64,000 nucleotides of DNA, taken from Thermothelomyces thermophilus ATCC 42464. Its lineage: Eukaryota > Ascomycota > Sordariomycetes > Sordariales > Chaetomiaceae. Below the pieces are notes generated by a model that had not been told where the DNA came from, did not search any database, and worked only from the letters and a program-made list of their open reading frames with translations. The position numbers and the translations under genes are program-made. The DNA lies in NCBI RefSeq assembly GCF_000226095.1, contig NC_016478.1, forward strand, positions 372,001 to 436,000, written 5' to 3'. Below are positions 51,088-61,299 of this stretch, piece after piece (position 1 is the stretch's first letter; each line of letters starts with the position of its first letter).

Positions 51088-52119
51088 GCGGGCACAACAA
51101 GGGAATTGGAACGGGGCAATGGGGGCGGGCTGGAGCCGCCTGCGTCCTTGTTTTCTTACCCTCGCCGTTCGTACGAATCAGGGCCAAGCAAAACATCAAG
51201 GAAGGGCGGGGGAGGGAAGATTCCAACCTACCAACTTGGGAAGCCGGGGGAGAATTCTTTGACGTGGTTGACCGGCTCAGATCGAGGAGAGCAACCCAAT
51301 CTGTACATAGACGCCTATCCTTCACGATGAACATAGTGCCAATGGAGCTCACGACAGTCACACCACCTTCCCATTCTTGCCCACACCCGAGAATACTTCT
51401 CACCGCGAAGGCACGTAGGTCATGTTGTACTATTACTTCACACGTACTGGAGATTAATACATGCTGGAGGCAATTAGAACATCGAAATACTTTGCTTTGG
51501 CACCTAAGGAGGAAGATTTGAACCTTTAATTCTGCAACCTAAAAACTAGTTGGTGTGGCCGGCGGACATTTTGGGACTGGCGCTGCACCCAAAAGGGGGA
51601 GCCAGCCAGCGAGTGCCGAAGGGGTTGCAATATAAGTTAATACTCTGTGTCGTCCGTGACCCGCCCCTCGAGCGTCCACGTTAAGACGCTCCCCAGACGC
51701 TCGGCAGTTACAACCGGATTATAGGTAAGTAACTTTGGTGACTGATGAATCCCGCCGCGAGTCGACCGGTTCTAGGCCCGGAACCTAGGTTCCCGGATGG
51801 AGCAAGGTCGGCCAGCCCTTGTCCTCCAATCAATAATCTAACTCCCATGATACCAACCAGGTTATGATACGGCTCGAATACGCTTTCCATGCGGGTCGTC
51901 TCCTGAGCCAATCCCTACTCAGTTCACCAAACGGTGCATACTTTACCTATATAAGACGAGCATCACCATGAGGCATAATATTAGAGAGATGTGGTTCAGT
52001 GAAGGCTCGCTTCGTGGAGCTGCTCCAGTGTCACGAACTACTTCTTCGTATCTTGCCAGAACCTATTGAATAACAGCGCCTCTTGAGACCGTCGAGGCCA
52101 TTGACATCAGGTCATCGAT
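51088..52119. other. Spacer between the two AA9 genes
   Basis: 1.0 kb, no gene recognised. It contains the promoter of the second AA9 gene. Confidence 0.6.
51948..51955 (+). promoter_or_regulatory. TATA box of second AA9 gene
   Basis: TATATAAG, about 165 bp upstream of the ATG at 52,120. Confidence 0.5.
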
Positions 52120-53148
52120 ATGAGGCTTCTCGCAAGCTTGTTGCTCGCAGCTACGGCTGTTCAAGCTCACTGTACGCTCACCACTCCCAGGCCTGACATC
52201 TGTTTACACATCCACCTGCCATGACATAATTATGTTAGCTACCAAATATTCATGTCGCATTTTTCTTCTCCCACACCTCCGCGCCAACCGCAGGAACATG
52301 AGAGATTGACGGCTAACACTATTTTGCTCTCCTCTCATCTCTCTTTTCTTAGACACCTTCCCGAGACTAGTTGTTAACGGACAGCCCGAAGAGAGTGACT
52401 GGTCAGCCACGCGCATGACCAAGAATGCGCAGAGCAAGCAGGGCGTTGAGAACCCAACAAGCGGCGACATCCGCTGCTACACCTCGCAGACGGCGGCCAA
52501 CGTCGTGACCGTGCCGGCCGGCTCGACCATTCACTACATCTCGACCCAGCAGATCAACCACCCCGGCCCGACTCAGTACTACCTGGCCAAGGTACCCCCC
52601 GGCTCGTCGGCCAAGACCTTTGACGGGTCCGGCGCCGTCTGGTTCAAGATCTCGACCACGATGCCTACCGTGGACAGCAACAAGCAGATGTTCTGGCCAG
52701 GGCAGAGTATGGAACCCCTCTCTTTCTCTTCTCTGGGGCTGAGCAGATTTCCGCGACTGCGGTGATGAGTCGGCAGTCCGAGAACGTAATAACCCGTCAT
52801 GTCCAAATATTAGTGCCAACTAATATTTTTTTTCTTATTTTCTTGTACGCGCTTGTTGCAGACACTTATGAGACCTCAAACACCACCATTCCCGCCAACA
52901 CCCCGGACGGCGAGTACCTCCTTCGCGTCAAGCAGATCGCCCTCCACATGGCGTCTCAGCCCAACAAGGTCCAGTTCTACCTCGCCTGCACCCAGATCAA
53001 GATCACCGGTGGTCGCAACGGCACCCCCAGCCCGCTGGTCGCGCTGCCCGGAGCCTACAAGAGCACCGACCCCGGCATCCTGGTCGACATCTACTCCATG
53101 AAGCCCGAATCGTACCAGCCTCCCGGGCCGCCCGTCTGGCGCGGCTAA
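52120..53148 (+). CDS. AA9 lytic polysaccharide monooxygenase (second copy)
   Basis: Secreted copper monooxygenase, 230 aa. Three exons: 52,120-52,171, 52,353-52,706 and 52,862-53,148. Exon 1 is the signal peptide [16 protein letters not shown] plus His17, the copper-binding first residue; the next codon is split by the 181-nt intron. The second brace His is His87 in [11 protein letters not shown]; Tyr175 in [10 protein letters not shown] with Gln173 completes the site. It differs from the first copy by an extra intron after the first residue of the mature protein, by KQIALH in place of EHIALH, and by an end PPGPPVWRG. It shares the ends [11 protein letters not shown] with the first copy. The two are diverged members of one family rather than a recent duplicate. 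No CBM1. Confidence 0.95.
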
Positions 53149-53823
53149 TCAGTCGATGAGTAGGAATGCATGGTATCCCTGTTATCCTCTTTCTCCCGGT
53201 GCCTTGAGGGCCAGTTGCAAGCCGGTCTGGTTCACCAAATGTTTCTCTGAGCTGCTTTGTCCCTTCGTTCCTTGACTTCGGTCTGTCAGGCGTACTCCCA
53301 AGAACGACAAGGTAGGAGGGGCAAGGGGAGAGGGAGGATGGATGTATAGTCAGGACGGTCTGAATGCCAATCAAATTCTAAGCGGACTTTGCTCGACGTC
53401 TCTTTGTGCGAACCGTGATCCATGCGACAGAACTCAAAGCGGCAGATGGACCCAATAGACTGAGATTCACCTCAACAAACGTGTAATTACTAGATTCTAA
53501 TTACACCCCATCTCTTATCCACGATGATCGCAACTAGGTAATTATAGTACCTCGGTACCTATCTGACTTAGCCGCCCACGTGTAACTTGATCATCAATAT
53601 TCCCTGAGGACACAGACACACACAAGCACACATAACCTCTTCTCACTTCCCCATCCTTCTCACCCATTACTTCTCGTCATTCTTACGTTCCCCTTCTTTT
53701 CGGTAACTTCGCCCCTTGCCCTGGATTTTCTCCTTTTTCCTCATGCTTTACTTCCATTTTCTTCTTCTTTCTCCGTTCGATTCACCAATCTTTGTTCGTT
53801 TCAACCGTAGTTCTCTTGCCTGA
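53149..53823. other. Intergenic after the AA9 pair
   Basis: 3' flank of the second AA9 gene and of the convergent small membrane-protein gene. A strong hairpin lies at 53,481-53,506. A long pyrimidine-rich stretch covers about 53,635-53,815. Confidence 0.6.
53481..53506. repeat. Inverted repeat, 9-bp perfect arms
   Basis: GTGTAATTA and TAATTACAC with an 8-nt loop, about 330 bp after the AA9 stop. It could be a remnant of a small transposon end or a chance hairpin in AT-rich sequence. Confidence 0.6.
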
Positions 53824-54222
53824 TCAGTTCAAAGGCGGCGGCGGCGGCGGCGGCGGAAACGAATGCGGTCGAGCCGGGGAATAATACCCGTTATTGCCGA
53901 ATGCGCCCACCGGGGGCGGTACGGGAGTTACGGGCGGCACGTTTGGCGGAGGCGGGGCTTGGGACAGGGGAACTGCCGAGGATTCGAATGCGGGCCGAGG
54001 GGTGGAGGTGCTGGCGTCGCCGCTCTGGTAGCGGCTCGGGACCGAACCCGATGACGCCGTCGATTTCGACCCGGACGACCCGGACGACCCGGACGATCCT
54101 GTCGAGGAGCCGTGCGCCCGGCGGTGCATGGCGAGGGCTAACCGGGCAATAAAGAAGGAGACCAAGAACCCGAGGGCGGTGTAGGCGACAATGATGAGGG
54201 CGAGCGCGTCGTTGCTTTTCAT
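53824..54222 (-). CDS. Small single-pass membrane protein with Ser- and Pro-rich tail, function unknown
   Basis: Intronless frame of 132 aa with a proper ATG at 54,222. Residues 7-31 (ALALIIVAYTALGFLVSFFIAR) form one hydrophobic segment at the N-terminus. It is followed by a basic stretch (MHRRAHG), a Gly/Ser-rich linker and a proline-rich C-terminus ending in eight prolines (PPPPPPPPLN). The arrangement suggests a signal-anchored membrane protein with a disordered cytosolic or lumenal tail. I do not recognise a family. Composition matches neighbouring genes. A frame this short could be fortuitous, but the membrane segment directly after the ATG and the ordered composition favour a real gene. 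Confidence 0.6.
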   Translation of the reverse strand: MKSNDALALIIVAYTALGFLVSFFIARLALAMHRRAHGSSTGSSGSSGSSGSKSTASSGSVPSRYQSGDASTSTPRPAFESSAVPLSQAPPPPNVPPVTPVPPPVGAFGNNGYYSPARPHSFPPPPPPPPLN

Positions 54223-55471
54223 GGCTCTTAATTGAGGCGTCTGATGTTATTAATTATGGTGTGTTCCTCCGGTCGACGAAGATCTCGTGAAGATACTACT
54301 TATTAATGTAGGTAGGTGAACATTCTACACAAGGCATCAGACAGTAACAAACAATACACGAGATCAGCCGATCGAAAAACGCGATGCAGTTCTATTTGGC
54401 TAATATAACTCTCGGGAAAGGCCTGATAGCCATGATATTATTAGTTTCCTCAGCGGTGTCTCGGTTTCGCACGTCGTTTCCGGCATCGTCTCTCCGGGCA
54501 ACGTCCATGTCACACCTGTATGTCTGTATCGCGACTGGTTTTGCCAATGGCTTGTATGTAGGTGCTTAGTGTGCCAATCTTGGGGCAACACCAACCGTGG
54601 ACCACCAGGGAATTACGGATGCTCCGACAGCACGTTCCCGAGGTGGTGACACCAAAACAGGTCAGTCCCTATGCGTTTTTGGACCCATGGGATCCCGACG
54701 CATCGGGAAACCGCATAATGTACCTAATCAGGGGTGGTAGCGTGACCATGATAGCTAGAATTCGGGAAATTCAACCCACTATTAATTACAAAGCAGACGG
54801 GAGGCAGCAGAGGTGAGACGGAATTGTTTGCTTCTTCGCGCGTCGTGCCTGTTTCATCTCCCATTTTGTTTCCCTTCCCGACTCTTCCCCCTCTACATTC
54901 GCTCCTCTCTCTTGCTTTGATTAATACTGGATGTCTTTGTCCTGTAATCTGCCTGTGCTCTTCGCTATGCAAGAGAGCTTATAATTAACACTCATGGAAG
55001 TCGCACATGGTCCATGTTTGTATCTCCCTACGGTAATAGGTACCCAAATCCAAATAGAAACACCCCAACCAACCAGACTGGACTGACGGGAAGTTGAGAC
55101 GCGCCTCATGATACATATTGTGAAAAACCATCTCGCTCAGCTGAGACATGTCCGTCATGAAGAATGGGTAGACTCTACTAAGGACTAGGGCCCCGGAGAC
55201 GACGGCTCCGTTGGCTTCGAGTCCCTTTCGCATAGCCCACTGAACTAGATGCTTCTACGACCAAATCGCGGCATTCACATCTTTTGGTGCCCTCGGAAGA
55301 AAGGAAGAGAAAGCAAGAACGGTTGGGGGGAGGGGGAGGGGTGAAGGGGTGGTGGAGATCATGTTGGACCGTGTCACCCTCCGCAGCGAGTGGGACAGGA
55401 TACAACGATCCACAGAGAATGAACTCCAGCGCTCGTGGGTAGGGTCATTAGCAAAATAGCTAGAGAGAAAC
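54223..55471. other. Intergenic, no gene recognised
   Basis: Promoter of the small membrane protein and 3' flank of the Clr5 gene. A short frame near 54,384 begins MQFYLANI, similar to part of AA9, but nothing else there supports an AA9 remnant. Confidence 0.55.
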
Positions 55472-57905
55472 TCAGGCAGATGGGTTGGAAAGCGCAGCCT
55501 CCCATAGCGTCGCGCTCTCCAAGAGATCCTTGCCAAGCTGCCGCTGCAGGCTGGTCATCTTATCAATCAGATGCCCCGTCGCTACGGCCTTGGGTCCCCA
55601 GACAGTTAGTGCTATCGAGGCGGCGCGTTCTAGCCACACGATGCATTGCTCCAGATCTCCGCGGCGCTGATGTATCTCGGCGATGTCCTCCATAGCGTGA
55701 GCAGCGATGCCGTCTTGATAAAAGGTGGGCTCCCCCTGCGCCCGCGCTGTCGAGGGCGGCGGTCTTGTGACCACTGACATGCAGTGGCTGAGCGCCAGGT
55801 CAGGCTCGCCGGTCAGCATGTAAAAGTGGGCGAGCTCGTTCTCGACCGATCGCACTTGGTCCGAGTCCGGCCCGAACTCCGGGCGAGCCGAGTTGAGCAG
55901 CTCCGTAATGATCTCGAGACCGGCATGATATTCACCACTTCGGCGAAGAAGCGTGGCCAGTGAGTCGAGGAGTTTGAAGGTGATTGCTCGAGACCGCCCA
56001 AGTCGGGTGTTGAAGATGTCGAGCATGCACTGTAGGCTGCGCTGCGAAATTTCTTGGCAGTTTTCGTCCTGCAGCAGTTCCTTGCAGATATGGGTGATTG
56101 GGTGGTTGGATGAGAGGCTCCTCTGGGCCTCCTTGGCGAGGAACTGGAGGATTATGGCTCGAAGTTCAGGTCTTGCGCTGGTGTTGACTGGCGAGAGCGT
56201 AGCGAACACGTTCCGTAAAAAGTCAAACGGTTGGGTCGTCATCGCCCCGGCTGCAAGTTGGCCTGCCTCCGAAAAGGCAGACCAGGCTCGCCGGTCTGGA
56301 CGATGTTCAGGGTCTTCTACGGACCCAGCGGATATCTTGACGAGATAGAGGGCATTTTTTATGGTGTTCCAATAACGTGTGGATTCGTCAGGAGATCTTT
56401 CTCCTAGGTAATGGTCGGGGCTAACACCTGGTGGAATGTTATTGAGCTGCCAATCGTAATACTCGCGCAGCTTCAACGTGATGGTGCTCAGGGTTCGCAT
56501 CTGCGAGTCCGGAGACATGGATGGGGGCGGGCTGTTGAATAGCCGCCGCAGCTGCTCCGTATAAGCAGCCATGCTGGGACTTGAAGCACCGGAAACAATG
56601 AGTGCACCACGGTCGTCTTGTTCCTGACTACTCTCGTCCGAGGCCCCTAGACTTGAGCCGGAGGTACTGCTAGGGGTGCTGGGTGGTGAGAAAGGCGCCC
56701 GCGGGGTGACCTCCTGACCGGGAGACTGCTGGGAGGCGGGCAAGTGTGGCTCATCTTCTTGCTTAATTAGGTCCGAGATGCTGATACTCCGTCTCGGTTG
56801 CCGTGAGGGTTGTGGTGGGCTTGCGCTCCCTGTTTGGGCGGGGCTGGAGGAAGACGTTGTTGGTGGCGTCTGCTGCACAGACTGCTGAACCGTCCTGGCA
56901 CAGCGGATCGTCCTGCGCAAGTCTTCAGGGCTGAAGTTGTTTCCTTGGTCCGTCTGCCGGGCAGGCGACGGAGGGCCAGATCCTTGCGCTCGCCGCGCCG
57001 CCCGCGCCCTTTCGTCACTGTTGGCATTCTTGAAGACGTGCCACTCCCTAAATCGCTTGTCATACATGCGCTTGCTGTCGCGGGAATCAGCGAGGTGGAT
57101 CAGGGTCATGATGAAGGAAAGGAAAATCAGGTGGAATTTGAAGGTAGAAACTGGGCGCGATGCGGCTGGAATAGAGGCAAGACGAAGGCAATTGGGAAGC
57201 AGGGTGACAAGCAAGTGTCTCTTCAGGGGGAATAAGCTGAGGGGGAGAGTCGCGCGATCGGGGGCTAATAAACAGACCGCACTGACCGGGCCTGAGAAAG
57301 AGAGAGAAATGCTTCGATTGGCCTCGATGGGTGGCCCGAGATGAGTCCACTAAGACTTCCCGGTCAACTGAATAAGATGCAGGGCAATATTAGCGTGCAG
57401 GATGCAGGCCGCGACGGCAGAGAGGATGCTGCCCAGCGCACCCCCCTCCCTTCCTCTCTCCCTCTTCCTTCTTCATGCCCGATGGCTACCCCGTGCTGTC
57501 GTACCTCGGTCCACGCCAGCCGGTGCTGTTGCGGAGAGAATCTGGGTTCAGGAAGAGACAAAAGAAGACGCGCTGGGCCGTTCGGCTTCGGCGCGGTCTG
57601 GTTCTGGCATACCTTGCCGAGAAGCCATATTGCTTTCTCATAATCTCGCTCACTCTCTTCAGAGGATATTGCCTGTAGAGGCTGATGATGGTCTCGCGGT
57701 GGCTTGCCCATTCTTTTGCTGAGGGACCTTGCAGCGTGCGGGATTTCCCTTCCAAGCCTGCGCTGTCCGGCATGGCGCGGGCATGGGCATCTGGCGCCGA
57801 AGTCAGGGTCGGGTTCGGTGCCGGTGGCGCTGAGTCAGTCGAGAACGCAGTGCTCGTCGGGCCCGGCCAGACGGGCGCTACTGCACGGTTCTCGGGCACG
57901 ATCAT
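55472..57905 (-). CDS. Clr5-domain protein with TPR-like C-terminal region
   Basis: Two exons joined by splice phase: 57,905-57,613 and 57,074-55,472; product 631 aa. The start is the ATG at 57,905; the open frame upstream begins with TTG. The Clr5 domain (residues about 70-120) is split by the intron: AKEWASHRETIISLYRQYPL, VSEIMRKQYGFSA, then SKRMYDKRFREWHVFKN. In ascomycetes this domain is found at the N-terminus of many uncharacterised proteins and is named after fission yeast Clr5; a DNA-binding role is presumed, not proven. A Ser/Pro/Gln-rich linker (to about residue 300) follows, then helical repeats resembling TPRs (for example ELAHFYMLTGEPDLALSHC and EIHQRRGDLEQCIVWLERAA). The intron is 538 nt, long for this locus, so a small exon could be missed. 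Confidence 0.85.
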
Positions 57906-58960
57906 GGTCGCGCTGGTGGCAGAGTTCGGTTCTCTTTCATATCGCAAACGGCCAAGGAAAGTCTAGCGGAGGTCGGCGAATACACGCCCCCATTTCTCAT
58001 GCCTCGCGGAAATCCTTACAGGCAGGAGAACAACGATTGCGATCACGTCAGGAAGAAGGTGGGGGCGTGGAATGAGGTCTTTGCAGCAAGCAGTCCTCGG
58101 GGTGGTGGTTATCAAGGGGTTGTGCTGTGCGGCACAGCAGATCGCGCTCACCAAGAAAGAACCTTGCAGGGGGCGTCTGACACCCCGCTAGGCTGCCACC
58201 ATCAGGCAGATCATTGATTGGCGCGCCATGCCGGTGCAGACCACTCAGCTGGCTGACCGACACAAATTCCGGGAAGGTGCCATCTGCGGCCTGGTCGAGG
58301 AGGGCCTTTCATTCATTCCGTGCGAGACGTACTCCGTATGGAAGCTCTCCAATTCTGATCCTGCGCTGATCGTTTATTTGACCCGGCCGCAACTTGATAT
58401 TGTTGCGAAAGCTGGGAACTGCCGGTGTCAGGACTTGAGACGTTGGAATCTTGCAGAACACAGACAGCAAAATGGACAGAGGCTGTAGTTCGGGGGCCTT
58501 GAGAACAAGCTTCTAAAGAGGCTATGTCCAGGTCGGAACCAACTGTGTTTCGGTGTATGTTTGTATGTATGTACAATCACGTCTCTGATTGAACAACTCG
58601 ATGTAGGGACATGGGCTGACCGCGGCGTCAGCTGAATTAGAAACCCGACGAAAAAAATTGCTTCGTGGCTTCGATCGTGAGTTTTTTTATTTTCTTTTCT
58701 TTTCAAGCGAACCCCAGCTTGTGCAAGTCTGCTGATTTTTTGATTGGGCGATGAATGCATCACGCAGGCGGGCGGTGCACTTCGAAGCCCTTGCTCATTC
58801 TTTACAGAAGGGGCAGCTGCAATAAACTCTAGTACTAGTGGTAGGTATTCCGTGATTAAGCACTTTTCAGCTCTGCAACCCTTCCCTAGTGATCAGGTCA
58901 CCGATCGCTCAGCTACCGCTATATCCTGCGGTGTCTTTTGATAGGGAGTTCATAGGTAGC
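57906..58960. other. Intergenic up to the right AT-rich boundary
   Basis: Upstream of the Clr5 gene. Short frames, none recognised. The composition shifts abruptly to AT-rich from about 58,960-59,040. Confidence 0.55.
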
Positions 58961-59400
58961 CTGACTATACCCCCCGGACTTAGCCTGACCAACCCCCGCC
59001 CCTAAGCGAGCATTATATAATTTCATCTGACTAGATCTCAAACTTAATTTTTTAGACTTTAGGCCAACTCTAATATTTTAGAAGTTATTTAGAATTAATT
59101 TTAAATTAATTATAAAAGTAATCTTTATATTAAAGTCTAAATATTTTAAAGCTATAAATATTAGTATTTACTATATTATTTTAATTTTATATTTTTTAAG
59201 TCTATTTATAATTATATAAGTATTATTTTCTAATTAATATAGAATTAATTTTTAATTAATAATTTTAAAATAGATTTAATATTATAAAGAGTTATAATAT
59301 ACTAGCCTTATAGCAACTACAGATAAGCATACAATATTCTATCTAACTACCTTAGGGAGGAAAAAGAGAAAGAATATAAGAGTTATATAGAGGGGCGCCT
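58960..59400. other. AT-rich junction sequence, RIP-like
   Basis: It starts with a GC-rich motif (CTGACTATACCCCCCGG, then CTGACCAACCCC) that has the look of a DNA transposon end, and passes into almost pure A/T sequence with strong TpA bias. I found no matching inverted end, so no element is called. Confidence 0.35.
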
Positions 59401-59429
59401 TTTAAGTATATACGTTATAACCTAGGTAG

Positions 59430-59466
59430 GGCCTGGTTAGGCTCCAGGTCGGGCCCTAACCAGGCC
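59430..59466. repeat. Inverted repeat, 12-bp perfect arms
   Basis: GGCCTGGTTAGG at 59,430-59,441 and CCTAACCAGGCC at 59,455-59,466, with a 13-nt loop. It sits at the edge of a GC-rich island inside the AT-rich flank. Confidence 0.75.
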
Positions 59467-61100
59467 TTGGCCGCGTGTCCACCGGACGAGTTACGAACGA
59501 GCAACGAACGCTCCGCGGACCTGTGGGGCGTAGGTGAGTAGGGCAGGGTGGGTCTATTCCGTGCCTGGGTAAAGCCCGGGCATTGTCTAGCCCGGGTGTA
59601 GCCTAGGCCTATAATATACCCCCCCTCTTTTTTTTTGTAGTCGTCGGGCCGACCTGCCCTGTGTCGCGCCCTATATATCGGTCCCGTGAGCGGGTTCTGT
59701 GCCTTCCTTTCTTTGTTGCTATGACAATGTGACCTATATATATAATAGCGTGTTATATGCGAATAGGTAGCTATTTGAGTTTAGATGAAACCTATACCTT
59801 CTTCTTTTGTTATTAGAATAACGCGACCTATATATATAGTAGTAAATTACGTATATGATAAGTAGTCTGCTTAGGCCTAGCGTGCTCCCTTACTACCCTC
59901 TTCCTATACCTATAAATATGCCTTCTTCTTCCTTTAACTATGCTTATTACCTATACCCCTATTATACCTTTAAGTTTTTTTTTTTAATTAGTATTTATCT
60001 AGTATATTAATAGCTATTGGTTTACTTAGTAGTAGTAGTAGTAGTTATTACCCTAGTAGTAATAAGAATGAAGATTACTATATAAGTTTTTCCCTTACCT
60101 ATACTAATTTTAGCTATTATATATATATATAAGGTATAGATTAACTCCTTATTTTATAGTATAAGAATGTTAACCTCTCCCTTAATAGGTATATTATTAA
60201 GGGTAACTCCTCTAATAAATAAAGAGTTAGAGTTATAGCCTAAGAAGTAATAATACTACCTACTATATATTAATTAACTTTTAAAAGGTAATAAGGTTAA
60301 ATATATCCAGGGTTAGGGCGCCTCCTAAATAATATGCTATAAGAATTATAAAAGCTATATTTAGGATCTATAGCTCTAGGCTAACAACCCCTACCTATAT
60401 AAAGGTATTAAGAAAATTATAGGTTATTATAATGCTAGTACTACCCTTGCCTCCCCTGCCTACTATAAGACTGCTAACTAGGGCGCCTATCGCGCTGTCC
60501 TAATGCCTAAGTTCTCTATACTAGTACGTTCGTTCTCTACGCTCTTCGAGGCTACCTAGTCTAACCGTTTGCCCGGATAAGCCGCCTTCGCCCCTACCCC
60601 GGCCATAAGTTCTCATCGTTCTAGTAATGACTTTGCCTTAGTCGCTACCACTACCGCCCCCAACACCCCTACCCATTACAGTAACATCGTCTAGCCTATC
60701 GCCGGCCCTAACCCTACCCTATAAGCTACTAGGTAGCTTATATGCTACGCTATAGCGTAGAACGATAGTATACTATGCCAGATATAATATATAAACGAGA
60801 ATATATTGACTTTGGTTGACACTAATACTACCCTCGTTACCTATGTCCTAGGCACCCCATCGCCTGCCTCCTACGCCTGCTCGAGCGCCTCTACGTGCCC
60901 TATACCTATACCGATTGACTTCGGCTATTCCTACGCCTGCTACTCTTCCTCGCCTATCGAGCGTATGGCGTGCCTAGTCTACAATTACAAAGACCCTACC
61001 CTTAACGCTATAACTATCGTTTTAGAGGAGGAGGATAAGGAGGAGGAGGTTATAGAGTAAGCGTGTCATACTCTAGTTAATGTGTTTGTTTTGTTTTTAT
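59440..61100 (+). other. GC-rich island and plus-strand coding-like segment in the right flank
   Basis: 59,440-59,700 is unusually GC-rich for this flank and may be part of an LTR. From about 60,430 to 61,063 the plus strand reads as a coding-like segment; the part 60,806-61,063 is an open run of 84 codons opening with TTG and ending in an acidic tail. It lies antisense to the pol next to it, as in the left element. I cannot name its family. Confidence 0.4.
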
Positions 61101-61299
61101 AATTAGATTATCTTTGTAACGCGTCTGTAACGTATTTATGATATATCTATAACGTGTCTACCGCTTATTTGCCCCGGGTTTGCCGCTTATTTGCCCTAGG
61201 TTTGCCTACCTATATATAAATTCTAAATTGTTTGCTTTTATACTCTTCCCTACCTCTTGTTTATAACTAGTCTATCATTATAATATATGTCTCCCTATT

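Noticed and set aside
54384-54569. Possible third AA9 remnant (frame begins MQFYLANI)
   Set aside because: Only this short resemblance; no histidine brace, Tyr motif or other AA9 blocks nearby on either strand.
58960-59040. Possible terminal repeat of a DNA transposon
   Set aside because: No inverted partner found within the window and no transposase remnant.
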